DNA of 64,000 bases, taken from positions 1 through 64,000 of IMG/VR virus record IMGVR_UViG_3300019776_000212; one strand, written 5' to 3'. The notes beneath the pieces are model-generated. The model did no database searches, was not told where the DNA came from, and saw only the letters and a program-made list of their open reading frames with translations. Below are positions 6,944-14,748 of the stretch, piece by piece; position 1 is the first letter of the stretch; each line of letters starts with the position of its first letter. The position numbers and the translations under genes were made by a program. The stretch comes from a virus.

Positions 6944-7345
6944 ATGACCCAATTTGTACTGAAAGACACCGTTCGTGCACAGATCCAATCTGTCATCAAC
7001 TTCATGAACGTTCTGGGCTTCCAGCCTCTGCGTAAAAACCTGAGCTTTGTTAACATTGCCGACGGTAATAGTGCAGCAGCTGTCGTAAGTCTGGCAACAG
7101 CCACCAAGCTGCACAACAGCACCCTGCAAGACTGGAATCTGGTTGACGGAACCGAGATTTGTGTGCACACTGGCACCAACCTGCAAATCGGCTGGAACAT
7201 TCAAACTGTCCTGCTGGCAGATGCATCTCGACTGGTTGAGAAGAGCAAAGTGTCTGTTGACCGACGTGGCAACATCATCATGAATAGCGAAAACGCTCAT
7301 CTTGTGAAAGCTGCAAACCAACGGGTACAGACCCTGCTGGGTTGA
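6944..7345 (+). CDS. Hypothetical protein, 133 aa
   Basis: AAGGAGA precedes ATG 6944. The sequence is evenly mixed, without cysteine clusters or membrane segments, and has regularly alternating hydrophobic strands (AAVVSLATATKLHNS; IQTVLLADASRLVEK). The repeated-type terminator at 7354 closes this transcription unit. Unrecognised. Confidence 0.65.
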   Translation: MTQFVLKDTVRAQIQSVINFMNVLGFQPLRKNLSFVNIADGNSAAAVVSLATATKLHNSTLQDWNLVDGTEICVHTGTNLQIGWNIQTVLLADASRLVEKSKVSVDRRGNIIMNSENAHLVKAANQRVQTLLG

Positions 7346-7353
7346 CACTGAAA

Positions 7354-7379
7354 GGCCCTGCTCACGCGGGGCCATTTTT
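7354..7379 (+). terminator. Intrinsic terminator, repeated type
   Basis: GGCCC/GGGCC hairpin with TGCTCACGCG loop and ATTTTTACG, a near-identical copy of the one at 3425. Confidence 0.88.
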
Positions 7380-7403
7380 ACGCCTGAATTAAAGGAGCAG
7401 TAG

Positions 7404-7895
7404 ATGAACACTCTTGGCATGAAGTATCAGAAACTCCCACTTTACGAGACCGCTTGCCGTATGGCAGTTAAATGGCACTCTGAGCAGACGTATGGAGATA
7501 GTGGTAAGCCTTACATCTACCACCTTGTGTGTGTAGCTCGAATTGTAATGGCTCGTAACTCTCACCTTCCTGACGAACAGCTTGATAAGCTGATGACACT
7601 TGCCATGCTTCATGATATTTTGGAAGACACCGAGTGCGATCTGTTCCACTTCCAAGAGAGTGGCATTCCAATCGAGATCGGCATTGCTGCTGTGGCTATC
7701 ACCAAACAAGAGGGAGAGAAGAAGCGCACCTATCTCAAGCGCTGTGCAAATGATTCGCTTGCACTGGAAGTGAAGATTTGCGATACTCTCACAAACTTGG
7801 AGCACAGTGTAAAGGCCCGGTCCTTTAAGCGTATTGACAAATACGCTGATCAACTCCGTTATCTGAACGAACGTCAACGACAGGAGCAGAAATGA
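7404..7895 (+). CDS. HD-domain hydrolase, MESH1/SpoT-like
   Basis: This 163-residue protein has the metal-binding HD layout of the small alarmone hydrolases: His40 (YIYHLV), His70-Asp71 (MLHDILEDT) and Asp127 (KICDTLTNL), with the ILEDT signature shared by RelA/SpoT hydrolase domains and MESH1. Enzymes of this family remove the 3'-pyrophosphate from (p)ppGpp; some act on NADPH or other nucleotides. Activity here is inferred. AAAGGAG precedes the ATG. It is coupled (ATGA) to a phosphoesterase gene. Length fits the single-domain family (about 170-180). Confidence 0.8.
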   Translation: MNTLGMKYQKLPLYETACRMAVKWHSEQTYGDSGKPYIYHLVCVARIVMARNSHLPDEQLDKLMTLAMLHDILEDTECDLFHFQESGIPIEIGIAAVAITKQEGEKKRTYLKRCANDSLALEVKICDTLTNLEHSVKARSFKRIDKYADQLRYLNERQRQEQK

Positions 7896-8482
7896 GCATC
7901 ACAATCAAAGACGAAAGCACTGTGTTCTTCACCAGTGACCTGCACTTCCACCACAAGAACATCGTGGAATACTCGGGGCGCCCTTGGACAACTGAAACAC
8001 AGACCGAGGAAATCATCAAGCGTTGGAATGGTCGAGTAGGTCCAACTGACCACGTGTTCCACCTTGGGGATTTCAGCTTCTCCAGCTACAAACAGATTGG
8101 TCGTGTAACTGAAATCATCCGCGAGCTTCAAGGTGTACACTACTACATCAGCGGAAACCACTGCGACCATAAGATGTGGCGTGAGATTGGGGCTAAAGAG
8201 TTTCCTTGGGTAGAGTATGTTGGCCCGTATCTGGAAGCCCGCATCGGCGAAAATCGTCAGAAGGTGTGCATGTTCCACTATCCAATGGAGATTTGGAACG
8301 GTATGCACCACGGTGCTTGGCACCTGCACGGCCACTGCCACGGCTCTTTGCCAGCAGTTGGAAAACGTTTGGACGTTGGTCTTGACAACCACCCTGACTT
8401 CCAAGTATTTTCCTTCGAAGAAATTAAAGCACATATGGACAAACAGCCAATTGTGATCAAAGACCGCCACACAGGAGAATGA
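7892..8482 (+). CDS. Calcineurin-like metallophosphoesterase
   Basis: This 196-residue protein has the ordered metallophosphoesterase motifs TSDLHFHH (D-x-H), HLGDFSF (GD), ISGNHC (GNH), HYP and LHGHCHG (GHxH). It would hydrolyse a phosphoester with two metal ions; substrate unknown. Overlap with the MESH1-like gene suggests the two act on related nucleotides. A second, longer phosphoesterase is at 48568. Confidence 0.85.
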   Translation: MSITIKDESTVFFTSDLHFHHKNIVEYSGRPWTTETQTEEIIKRWNGRVGPTDHVFHLGDFSFSSYKQIGRVTEIIRELQGVHYYISGNHCDHKMWREIGAKEFPWVEYVGPYLEARIGENRQKVCMFHYPMEIWNGMHHGAWHLHGHCHGSLPAVGKRLDVGLDNHPDFQVFSFEEIKAHMDKQPIVIKDRHTGE

Positions 8483-8529
8483 TGATGATTAAAGTACGTG
8501 AAGCAGCAAAAATACTGGAGTACTTTTAA
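8479..8529 (+). CDS. 16-residue leader-like ORF
   Basis: ACAGGAG stands 1-8 nt before three consecutive ATG codons (8479-8487), and the frame reads to TAA 8527-8529, which overlaps the next ATG. The peptide is basic (MMMIKVREAAKIL...). It may only couple translation of the gene at 8529. Confidence 0.35.
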   Translation: MMMIKVREAAKILEYF

Positions 8530-8750
8530 TGGCTAAGCTCGTAATTGAAACCGGGATGCAACTCCCACCAGAGCTTGGGCCGGGAGTCCTTATGATCCAC
8601 AATGAACAACCTCCGATGGTCGTGATTGTTGACGAGGTGGTGGACGGAGGTGCTGCGTTCTTTGGGACAGCTCTTGATACTGGCCACCGAATCGAGTATG
8701 ATGCAAGCCAATTCAAACCATTCATCGGTAAACTGACTCTGGAGCAATGA
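8529..8750 (+). CDS. Hypothetical protein, 73 aa
   Basis: ATG 8529 overlaps TAA of the mini-ORF (TAATG), with GGAG 9 nt before. Hydrophobic, Gly-rich strands (GPGVLMIHNEQPPMVVIVD) suggest a small beta-barrel. Function unknown. It precedes the RNA ligase by 1 nt. Confidence 0.6.
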   Translation: MAKLVIETGMQLPPELGPGVLMIHNEQPPMVVIVDEVVDGGAAFFGTALDTGHRIEYDASQFKPFIGKLTLEQ

Positions 8751-8751
8751 C

Positions 8752-9666
8752 ATGAAACTGCATTTGAGCATGTACGCTGACCTGATTAGCCAAGGGCTTG
8801 TGAAGGCAAAGAAGGACGAGTCCACCGGACGAGTAATCATCAAGTATGCACGTAAGGTGTTCTACAACAACCTCTGGTTGCAACACCCTCTGTTGGTAGA
8901 GGCTCGCGGGCATGTCTTCGATGCAGAAACTGGCGAACTGATTGTGGCACCTCCAACCAAGGTGTTCAACCTGCACGAGAACGGAACGACTGTAGACCCA
9001 GCCTATCTTGTTGATGTTGTTCGTAAGGTTAACGGCTTCTTGGCCTGCGTGACGTTCATTGATGGTGAAATGTTGGTATCTACAACTGGCAGCCTTGAGA
9101 GTGACTTTGTACACATGGCACGTAAGCATCTCGATAAGTTGGACTGGGCTGCAATCGGGAAGCCAGAAGGCCAGACTTTCCACTTCGAGATTTGTGATGA
9201 AGGTGACCCACACATCACAGCCGAGATTCCGGGTGCATACCTCATCGGGCAACGTGCACATAGCGATCTGTCCTCTGCAATGGAGTTCCATCTGGACGAC
9301 ACTGCATATCATCTGAAAGCCATGCGACCGGGGTGGTGGTCTTGCTTGTTCGGTAAGGTTCTGGAAACTTTGAAGGATGTGAAGCACGAAGGTTTCATGA
9401 TTCGTCACGGCATCACCAGTGAAACTCTGGTGAAGCTGAAAAGCCCACACTACCTCACTAAGAAATTCCTGATGCGAATGAATAGCCTCAAGGTGGTTCA
9501 GATGTTCACAGACAAAGAGGGATTCCTGAAAACGGTTGATGAAGAGTTTTACAGCGTGGTTCACAAGATTACACGATACCACACCCTTGAGTCGTGGGGT
9601 GCAGCAATGGACGACCAAGAACGTCGTCGTTATATCGAAGATTACTTTGAGGATCGTCAATCATGA
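8752..9666 (+). CDS. RNA ligase, Rnl1-like
   Basis: This 304-residue protein has the covalent nucleotidyltransferase motifs in order: motif I KVNGF with candidate AMP-Lys92, motif III FHFEI (Glu146), motif IV HEGFMI (Glu213) and motif V VKLKS (Lys228/230). An upstream ARGHVFD...PPTKVFN block is typical of phage RNA ligases. It would join a 5'-phosphate to a 3'-OH end, for example in tRNAs cut by host anticodon nucleases. The adjacent overlapping gene is a P-loop kinase, matching the T4 Pnkp-Rnl1 repair logic. It lacks a clear long C-terminal domain, so it is shorter than T4 Rnl1 (374). Confidence 0.8.
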   Translation: MKLHLSMYADLISQGLVKAKKDESTGRVIIKYARKVFYNNLWLQHPLLVEARGHVFDAETGELIVAPPTKVFNLHENGTTVDPAYLVDVVRKVNGFLACVTFIDGEMLVSTTGSLESDFVHMARKHLDKLDWAAIGKPEGQTFHFEICDEGDPHITAEIPGAYLIGQRAHSDLSSAMEFHLDDTAYHLKAMRPGWWSCLFGKVLETLKDVKHEGFMIRHGITSETLVKLKSPHYLTKKFLMRMNSLKVVQMFTDKEGFLKTVDEEFYSVVHKITRYHTLESWGAAMDDQERRRYIEDYFEDRQS

Positions 9667-10058
9667 GCAAAATGTTGTACCTTATCCGTGGCTTGCCCGG
9701 TAGCGGCAAGTCCACCTTCGCAGAAAACTTGGCTGATGCCCTTGGGGCTCACCATTTTGAAGCAGACATGTACCATATTCGTGATGGAGTCTACGATTGG
9801 AAGCCTGAGAACGTAAAAGCTTCACATGAGTGGTGCCAGAGGTGTGTCAGGTCGTCTATGGCTGGTGGTCACAACGTAGTGGTAAGCAACACCTTCACAA
9901 CTCCAAAAGAATTGGAACCCTACCTTGACTTGGCAATCCAGAACAGGTATCTTATCACCTCGTTGATCGTTGAGAACCGGCACGGTGGAGTAAACGTCCA
10001 CGACGTACCACAGGAAACCCTCGACAAGATGCGTAACCGATTCACTATTAAGCTTTAA
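9663..10058 (+). CDS. P-loop polynucleotide-kinase-like protein
   Basis: This 131-residue single-domain P-loop protein has Walker A GLPGSGKST (residues 10-18), then DMYHIRDG and VVSNTFTTPKELEPY, the layout of 5'-hydroxyl nucleic-acid kinases of the PNK/N4BP2-like group. There is no C-terminal phosphatase domain as in T4 Pnkp (301 residues). Its ATG overlaps the RNA ligase stop (ATGA), so the pair probably repairs broken RNA together; a separate enzyme would have to remove 2',3'-cyclic phosphate. Confidence 0.75.
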   Translation: MSKMLYLIRGLPGSGKSTFAENLADALGAHHFEADMYHIRDGVYDWKPENVKASHEWCQRCVRSSMAGGHNVVVSNTFTTPKELEPYLDLAIQNRYLITSLIVENRHGGVNVHDVPQETLDKMRNRFTIKL

Positions 10059-10069
10059 AGGAGAGTAGG

Positions 10070-10909
10070 ATGATCTTTTACGAAATCAAAGATGTTAAAA
10101 CTCACGTAGACGTGGAAGTGCGTAAAGATGGCAGCGTCAACGTGAATATCAACGTTGGTAGCATGGAGCCACAATCTCACTGCTACAAGCACTCGATCTA
10201 CGTGACCGCACACCTGAATAGCGTCATCATGCAGGTGGCCCTGCCTCACGTGTTTGAAGCTCTTCGTCACTACTACCCTTATGCTGAGTTTTGCCTTGAA
10301 CTGCCATACCTTCCGTATGCCCGTCAGGATCGTCGTTGCAATGCGGGTGAAGCAGCAGGTGCCAAAGTGTTTGCACAGCAAATTAACGCGCTTGGTTGTC
10401 AATCAGTTGTAATCACTGACCCGCATTCGGAAGTGATCTCACAGTTGATCAATGGTGCGCAGGTGTGTCAACAGCATGAAGTATTCGGTCACATCAACTT
10501 TGCTGACTACATCATCGTAGCCCCTGACCTTGGAGCCTTGAAGAAGGCTGAGAAGTTTGCCTCGTATGTTGGTGCACGTGGTGTTGTTGGGTTCCACAAA
10601 ACCCGTGACATGGCCACTGGTGAAATCACCAACCATGTCCTGATCAACCACAATGGCGTGATCATCGGTCAAGGCGACAAGTTCTTGGTGTTGGACGATA
10701 TCTGTGATGGTGGCCGCACCTTCGTAGGTGTTGCCCACGAGCTTCGCAATTTCAGCCCTGAACGTCTGGAGTTGGCTATCACACACGGCATCTTCTCCTA
10801 CGGGGTTGAGGTGGTGACTGACGTGTATGACAAGGTGTACACCACAAACTCGTTCATCACTGGCCTCACCAACCGCAACAATCTGAAAGTTATTAAATCT
10901 TTCGAATAA
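10070..10909 (+). CDS. prs: Ribose-phosphate pyrophosphokinase family enzyme
   Basis: This 279-residue PRPP synthetase homologue has LPYLPYARQDR (ATP-binding loop), ITDPHSE (metal/ribose-phosphate region) and VLDDICDGGRT (PRPP-binding loop). Canonical Prs makes PRPP from ribose 5-phosphate and ATP. The homologue paired with a NAMPT-like gene in some phages has been reported instead to pyrophosphorylate ADP-ribose in an NAD reconstitution pathway. At 279 residues it is shorter than host Prs (about 315), and the first 60 residues diverge. It is followed after a promoter/dyad by nadV. Confidence 0.88.
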   Translation: MIFYEIKDVKTHVDVEVRKDGSVNVNINVGSMEPQSHCYKHSIYVTAHLNSVIMQVALPHVFEALRHYYPYAEFCLELPYLPYARQDRRCNAGEAAGAKVFAQQINALGCQSVVITDPHSEVISQLINGAQVCQQHEVFGHINFADYIIVAPDLGALKKAEKFASYVGARGVVGFHKTRDMATGEITNHVLINHNGVIIGQGDKFLVLDDICDGGRTFVGVAHELRNFSPERLELAITHGIFSYGVEVVTDVYDKVYTTNSFITGLTNRNNLKVIKSFE

Positions 10910-10912
10910 CTG

Positions 10913-10947
10913 TTGACAGCTGTAGGGCCAGTCTGTAAGATGGCCCT
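10913..10947 (+). promoter_or_regulatory. Promoter with inverted repeat around the -10
   Basis: TTGACA (10913-10918), 17 bp, TAAGAT (10936-10941), directly after the prs stop. AGGGCCA (10924-10930) and TGGCCCT (10941-10947) form a 7-bp dyad whose loop holds most of the -10. The minus promoter at 53233-53261 has the same dyad. It may act as an operator or as a 3'-end hairpin of prs; no U-run follows. Confidence 0.65.
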
Positions 10948-10973
10948 CATCAAGACAAACAAAGGAGAGTGAT

Positions 10974-12737
10974 ATGTTTTTCGAAATGATGTTCGGTACT
11001 GATGGTTACAAACTTGGTCATGGTGGCATGAAGCGTAAAGGCACTACCCACAGCGTGGCCAACCTGACCCCACGCACTGACAAGATCTATCGCCGCACCT
11101 GCACTTCGTTCTACGACGGTAAGCTGGTTTGGGTTGGTGGTGAAGCTGCCGTTGCCGAGATTCACGAAAATTGGGAGATCTCGTTCTTTAACTTGCCTAA
11201 AAGTTTGGTAATTGATGAGTATGAGATCTTCATCAAGGGTTACCTCGGTATGGACCTGCCAACCAGCCAACAAATGGCAGACCTGCATGACCTTGGCTAC
11301 CTGCCACTGGAATTCCGTGGGCTGCCAGAAGGCTCTCTGGTCCCAATGGGTGTACCAGTGCTTACCATCGAAAACACTCACCCTGATTTCGAATGGCTGG
11401 TGAATTATCACGAAACCCCGGTGTCTTGTATGACTTGGAAGACTGCAACCAACGCCACCATTGCGCGTGAGTACAAGCTGATCTGTGAGCACTACCTTAA
11501 ACTTACTGGCAGTTATGATGCATTCACCCTGTCTGTGATGTGCCATGACTTCTCCATGCGTGGTATGTCTGGTCTGGAAGACGCTGCTCGCTCTGGTGTT
11601 GGTCACCTCACCAGCTTCATTGGCACTGACAGCCTGCTGTCCGACCGTTACGCAAAACGTTACTACGGCTGTGAAGGTGTTGTGTCGATTTCGGTTCCAG
11701 CAACTGAGCATGCAGTGACCAGTCAGAACATCATCAGCATCGAGCAAGAGTTGAAAGATAGCAGCTACGTCTTTGTTAATGAAGAACAAATGGCTATCTA
11801 CGGCGAAATGCTGGCAAACATGGAAGATAGCCGACTGATCGCTGAGGTGATGTTCGTCTATGTCCTGATCACCGTACTGGTTCCTAACGGTATTGTGTCG
11901 AACGTGTCTGACACCTACGACTTCTGGGGCATGACGGCACGAGGTTACCCATATCTGGTAGACGTGATCCGTGCACGTGGTCCGAATGGTTTGGCTCCGG
12001 GTAAAGTGGTTGTACGCCCAGATTCTGGTGATCCCGTCACTGTGATTTGTGGCATGAAGCCTGTATTGGACGACGAAGGCACTGGCAAAGCTTTTGACTT
12101 CCCTACCAAGGAAGACTTCAAGGCAACTCTCGAAGTGTTCGGTTGGGGTGCGATCCGTGACAAAGATTGTGTGAAAATTGATGGCAAGTTCTACTCTCTG
12201 GACGCCTCTGGTGCGTTCTTGAAGATTGGTACTGAGGAAATTCCATACGAAGTCGTAGCTGGTGCGGTTCGTACTCTGTGGAAAACCTTCGGTGGCACCA
12301 TCACTGAAACCGGGCACAAACTGCTTGACCCTTGCATCCGTTTGATCTATGGTGATAGCATCACCACCAAACGTGCAGAAGAGATCCTGCGTCGTCTGGC
12401 TGAGAACGGCTTTGCTGCTGCAAACGTTGTGTTTGGTGTCGGCTCGTACACCTATCAGTGCAATACCCGTGACACCTTTGGCTTTGCTGTGAAGGCAACC
12501 AATAGCACCATCAACGGCGTTGACGTAGCGATCTTCAAAGAGCCGAAAACCGACTCCAAGAAGAAGAGTGCGAAAGGTCGTCTGGTTGTGTACCAAGGTG
12601 AAAATACTTTCCGGCTTATCGACCAAGCACCAAAAGCGCTTGTACTGGACAAAGACAACATGTTGCAAGTGTTCCGTCGTGATGGTGAGGTGAAGCGTAA
12701 AACTTCGCTTGACACCATCCGCCAACGACTGGCATAA
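10974..12737 (+). CDS. nadV: Nicotinamide phosphoribosyltransferase family enzyme
   Basis: This 587-residue NAMPT/NadV-type enzyme has MMFGTDGYKLGH at the N-terminus, ARSGVGHLTSFIGTDSL, VPATEHAVTSQN (a central active-site region) and VVVRPDSGDPV near the phosphoribosyl site. Canonical NAMPT makes NMN from nicotinamide and PRPP. It is some 100 residues longer than human NAMPT (491), with an extra stretch around residues 260-310, which would suit a larger co-substrate such as ADP-ribose pyrophosphate. AAAGGAG precedes the ATG. It has its own promoter and is followed by a terminator at 12754. No NMN adenylyltransferase is recognisable in the window. Confidence 0.9.
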   Translation: MFFEMMFGTDGYKLGHGGMKRKGTTHSVANLTPRTDKIYRRTCTSFYDGKLVWVGGEAAVAEIHENWEISFFNLPKSLVIDEYEIFIKGYLGMDLPTSQQMADLHDLGYLPLEFRGLPEGSLVPMGVPVLTIENTHPDFEWLVNYHETPVSCMTWKTATNATIAREYKLICEHYLKLTGSYDAFTLSVMCHDFSMRGMSGLEDAARSGVGHLTSFIGTDSLLSDRYAKRYYGCEGVVSISVPATEHAVTSQNIISIEQELKDSSYVFVNEEQMAIYGEMLANMEDSRLIAEVMFVYVLITVLVPNGIVSNVSDTYDFWGMTARGYPYLVDVIRARGPNGLAPGKVVVRPDSGDPVTVICGMKPVLDDEGTGKAFDFPTKEDFKATLEVFGWGAIRDKDCVKIDGKFYSLDASGAFLKIGTEEIPYEVVAGAVRTLWKTFGGTITETGHKLLDPCIRLIYGDSITTKRAEEILRRLAENGFAAANVVFGVGSYTYQCNTRDTFGFAVKATNSTINGVDVAIFKEPKTDSKKKSAKGRLVVYQGENTFRLIDQAPKALVLDKDNMLQVFRRDGEVKRKTSLDTIRQRLA

Positions 12738-12753
12738 TCTTCGCACATTGAAC

Positions 12754-12779
12754 GGCCCTGCTCACGCGGGGCCATTTTT
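12754..12779 (+). terminator. Intrinsic terminator, repeated type
   Basis: Third plus-strand copy of the GGCCCTGCTCACGC-type hairpin with ATTTTTACG, after nadV. Confidence 0.88.
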
Positions 12780-12798
12780 ACGACTAAAGGAGATAAGA

Positions 12799-13062
12799 GT
12801 GTCCAAATTCAATCTGATCGAAAAGCTGCGTAAACTCTTTGAGAAAGAGAAGCTGCCGACCCCAGAAAACAAGCACCGCATTAAAATGGTGCACAAGCAC
12901 CATGAAGTGAAGGCTCAGGTGTTCGAGAATGGTGACTGGCAAACCATAAAAACCATTAATCTCAACATCATGAGTGTCGAAATGGCAGTGGAACGTGCTA
13001 AATCTGCCTTGGAGTCTTACAAGGCCCTTGATATCCCAGAAGACGGAGTGATTAACCTGTGA
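12799..13062 (+). CDS. Hypothetical protein, 87 aa
   Basis: GTG 12799 follows AAAGGAG; the longer frame would run through the terminator. Basic N-terminus, HxxH-type stretch (VHKHHEVKA), then a helix likely to pair with a partner. Unrecognised. Coupled to the next gene by GTGA. Confidence 0.6.
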   Translation: MSKFNLIEKLRKLFEKEKLPTPENKHRIKMVHKHHEVKAQVFENGDWQTIKTINLNIMSVEMAVERAKSALESYKALDIPEDGVINL

Positions 13063-13223
13063 TCTTCAAAAAGAACTACATCATGGAGTGGCACCTTGAT
13101 GGAGATAAACGGACCAGACAGCAGATTATTAGCATTTGGTTCTGGCAAAATCCGTCAATCATCATTGAATACTGGAAGAAGCTTCATGGCGAATTCCGTC
13201 TCGCAAATCTTCGGAGGTTGTAA
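13059..13223 (+). CDS. Hypothetical basic protein, 54 aa
   Basis: GTG 13059 overlaps the upstream TGA behind GGAG; the frame ends at TAA 13221-13223, which overlaps the next ATG. Rich in Trp, Ile, Arg and Lys (IISIWFWQNPS), ending FRLANLRRL. Coupled junctions on both sides support coding. Confidence 0.5.
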   Translation: MIFKKNYIMEWHLDGDKRTRQQIISIWFWQNPSIIIEYWKKLHGEFRLANLRRL

Positions 13224-13312
13224 TGCTTTGGAGTTTCTTTATATTGATCCTTGTAGTTTTTATAGTGACGTCAATCGTGATTGGGGGTGTTTCAAATGAC
13301 TGCAAACCTTAG
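13223..13312 (+). CDS. 29-residue membrane peptide
   Basis: ATG 13223 (TAATG overlap, CGGAGG 7 nt before) encodes a single hydrophobic helix (SFFILILVVFIVTSIVIGG) with a short polar tail. It overlaps the macro-domain start by 17 nt. One of several single-span micro-proteins in this operon. Confidence 0.5.
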   Translation: MLWSFFILILVVFIVTSIVIGGVSNDCKP

Positions 13313-13817
13313 CATCAAGCAGGGTTGTCTGGTAAAGGCGTTCAGAACCCACGAAGTGCAGGCCATCGCGCACCAAGCAAACTGCCAGAACACAATGGGC
13401 AGTGGCGTAGCCAAAGCAATTCGGGCAGCCTACCCAGAGGTGTACGAGGCTGACTGCGAAACAATCAAAGGTGCAACTGATAAGCTGGGCACGTTGAGTT
13501 GGGTGATCGCACCGCGAGATCGTCGTAAAAGCTTTGCAAAATGTATTGACATGGATGCGTATGCAGGCCCAATCTTCAACCTCTATGGACAGTTCAACTA
13601 CGGTCGTGATCCAGAGGTGGTGTACACTGACATTAATGCACTCCGATCAGCGATCAAGCAAATGAAACTTTTCCTTGACTCGATGGACATTAAAAGTGTA
13701 GGATTACCTAAGTTAGGGTGTGGATTGGGTGGCGAGAAGTGGGAGAATGTCTCCAAAGTTATCCAAGAAGAACTCGTTGACTGTGGCATCAAAGTAACCA
13801 TCTACGTAAAGGAGTAG
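13296..13817 (+). CDS. Macro domain protein (ADP-ribose binding)
   Basis: This 173-residue macro domain has IAHQANCQNTMGSGVAKAI (the N and loop-1 region that contacts distal ribose) and LPKLGCGLGG (loop 2 around the diphosphate). Macro domains bind or hydrolyse ADP-ribose derivatives: Appr-1''-P from tRNA splicing, O-acetyl-ADP-ribose, or ADP-ribosyl groups on protein or nucleic acid. ATG 13296 is preferred to the upstream ATG 13281 because of spacing to GGGGGTG. Lying 560 bp after nadV, it adds to an NAD/ADP-ribose theme. Confidence 0.85.
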   Translation: MTANLSIKQGCLVKAFRTHEVQAIAHQANCQNTMGSGVAKAIRAAYPEVYEADCETIKGATDKLGTLSWVIAPRDRRKSFAKCIDMDAYAGPIFNLYGQFNYGRDPEVVYTDINALRSAIKQMKLFLDSMDIKSVGLPKLGCGLGGEKWENVSKVIQEELVDCGIKVTIYVKE

Positions 13818-13819
13818 AG

Positions 13820-14446
13820 ATGAAATTCACTAAATTAGCTCTGGCAACTGCTGTAAGCTTCTCCATGATCTCGATTGCAGGTTGTAATGAGGTAGAAGAT
13901 CCAGACCTGCAAGTAAAGGCTCCAGCAACTGCTGCTGAGATTGATTCTGCAACCCGTACAGCCATCGCAAACGATGAACGAGAGCTGAAAGAAGAGCTTG
14001 CAAAGCTTCAAGCAAAAGACCCTGCTGTAAAAGACATGTACTACAAGATGGACGAACAGGGTCAGAAGGAGGTTGTGATTGTCCGTGAGGTGGTTGATAA
14101 AACCACTGGCCAAAGCTCCATGATGGAGAGTGTCTTCCCGATGATGGCCGGTATGATGCTTGGTCAAATGATGGCATCCAGCATGATGATGTCTGCAATG
14201 GCAATGGCCCAGATGGGCAACTACAACAGTGGTTATGGTCGTCACCAGTCGTACAACTCTCAGCAGTATCGTGCACGTAAGAACATGGCAACCTCTAGCT
14301 ATGCAGGTGGTATGCGAAGTAATACTCAGAAGAGCATGAACACTATCAAGCCAATGTCCCGTGCATCAAGCGTATCAAGCCGTAGCTCGGGTGCATTCTC
14401 TTCGTCGTCTTCGGCACGTAGCTCCGGCTACTCGGCTGGTGGCTGA
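13820..14446 (+). CDS. Exported lipoprotein with Met-rich and Ser-rich tail
   Basis: This 208-residue protein has a signal peptide with lipobox SIAGC (lipidated Cys22), so it should be anchored to the periplasmic face of a membrane. After a helical stretch come a Met-rich block (about 108-135, MMAGMMLGQMMASSMMM) and a low-complexity Ser/Gly/Arg tail. Candidate roles are superinfection exclusion or envelope modification; neither is shown by sequence. Reads that collapse low-complexity repeats could affect its length. Confidence 0.75.
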   Translation: MKFTKLALATAVSFSMISIAGCNEVEDPDLQVKAPATAAEIDSATRTAIANDERELKEELAKLQAKDPAVKDMYYKMDEQGQKEVVIVREVVDKTTGQSSMMESVFPMMAGMMLGQMMASSMMMSAMAMAQMGNYNSGYGRHQSYNSQQYRARKNMATSSYAGGMRSNTQKSMNTIKPMSRASSVSSRSSGAFSSSSSARSSGYSAGG

Positions 14447-14447
14447 C

Positions 14448-14534
14448 ATGCTGATGTTCTTTAGCGGCCTGATGTGTGGAATCCTGCTGGTTGTGCTTCC
14501 AGTGGTCTATTTCTTAAACAAGATTAAGCTTTAA
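14448..14534 (+). CDS. 28-residue membrane peptide
   Basis: ATG 14448, one nt after the lipoprotein stop; a single transmembrane helix (GILLVVLPVVYFL) and a basic end (NKIKL). RBS weak (GGTGG). It may act with the lipoprotein upstream or the two-span protein downstream. Confidence 0.4.
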   Translation: MLMFFSGLMCGILLVVLPVVYFLNKIKL

Positions 14535-14544
14535 AGGAGGTGAT

Positions 14545-14745
14545 ATGAGAGCTTTGAAAATCGCGGCAATGTACACCTTGATTGCTGCCGTAGCTGTGGT
14601 CCTGATCTTCGGATCTCTTGTAGGCACGTTTCACGTGTTTAGTATGTTCGTCGTAATGACAGAGGGTTGGCAATTGATCGCCTCCGTTGTATGGTTTCTT
14701 GAGCTTGTGTTCATGCTGGTCTTCTGTCTTGAGCGGCTTGGTTAG
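14545..14745 (+). CDS. Small membrane protein, two spans
   Basis: This 66-residue protein follows a perfect AAAGGAGGTGAT RBS. Two hydrophobic helices (about 8-30 and 46-62) are joined by a short polar loop. No family recognised. It ends just before the promoter/hairpin at 14749. Confidence 0.6.
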   Translation: MRALKIAAMYTLIAAVAVVLIFGSLVGTFHVFSMFVVMTEGWQLIASVVWFLELVFMLVFCLERLG

Positions 14746-14748
14746 TGC

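Noticed and set aside
10950-12746. 598-residue ORF antisense to nadV
   Set aside because: Open only because of codon use of the sense gene; no RBS or recognisable domain.
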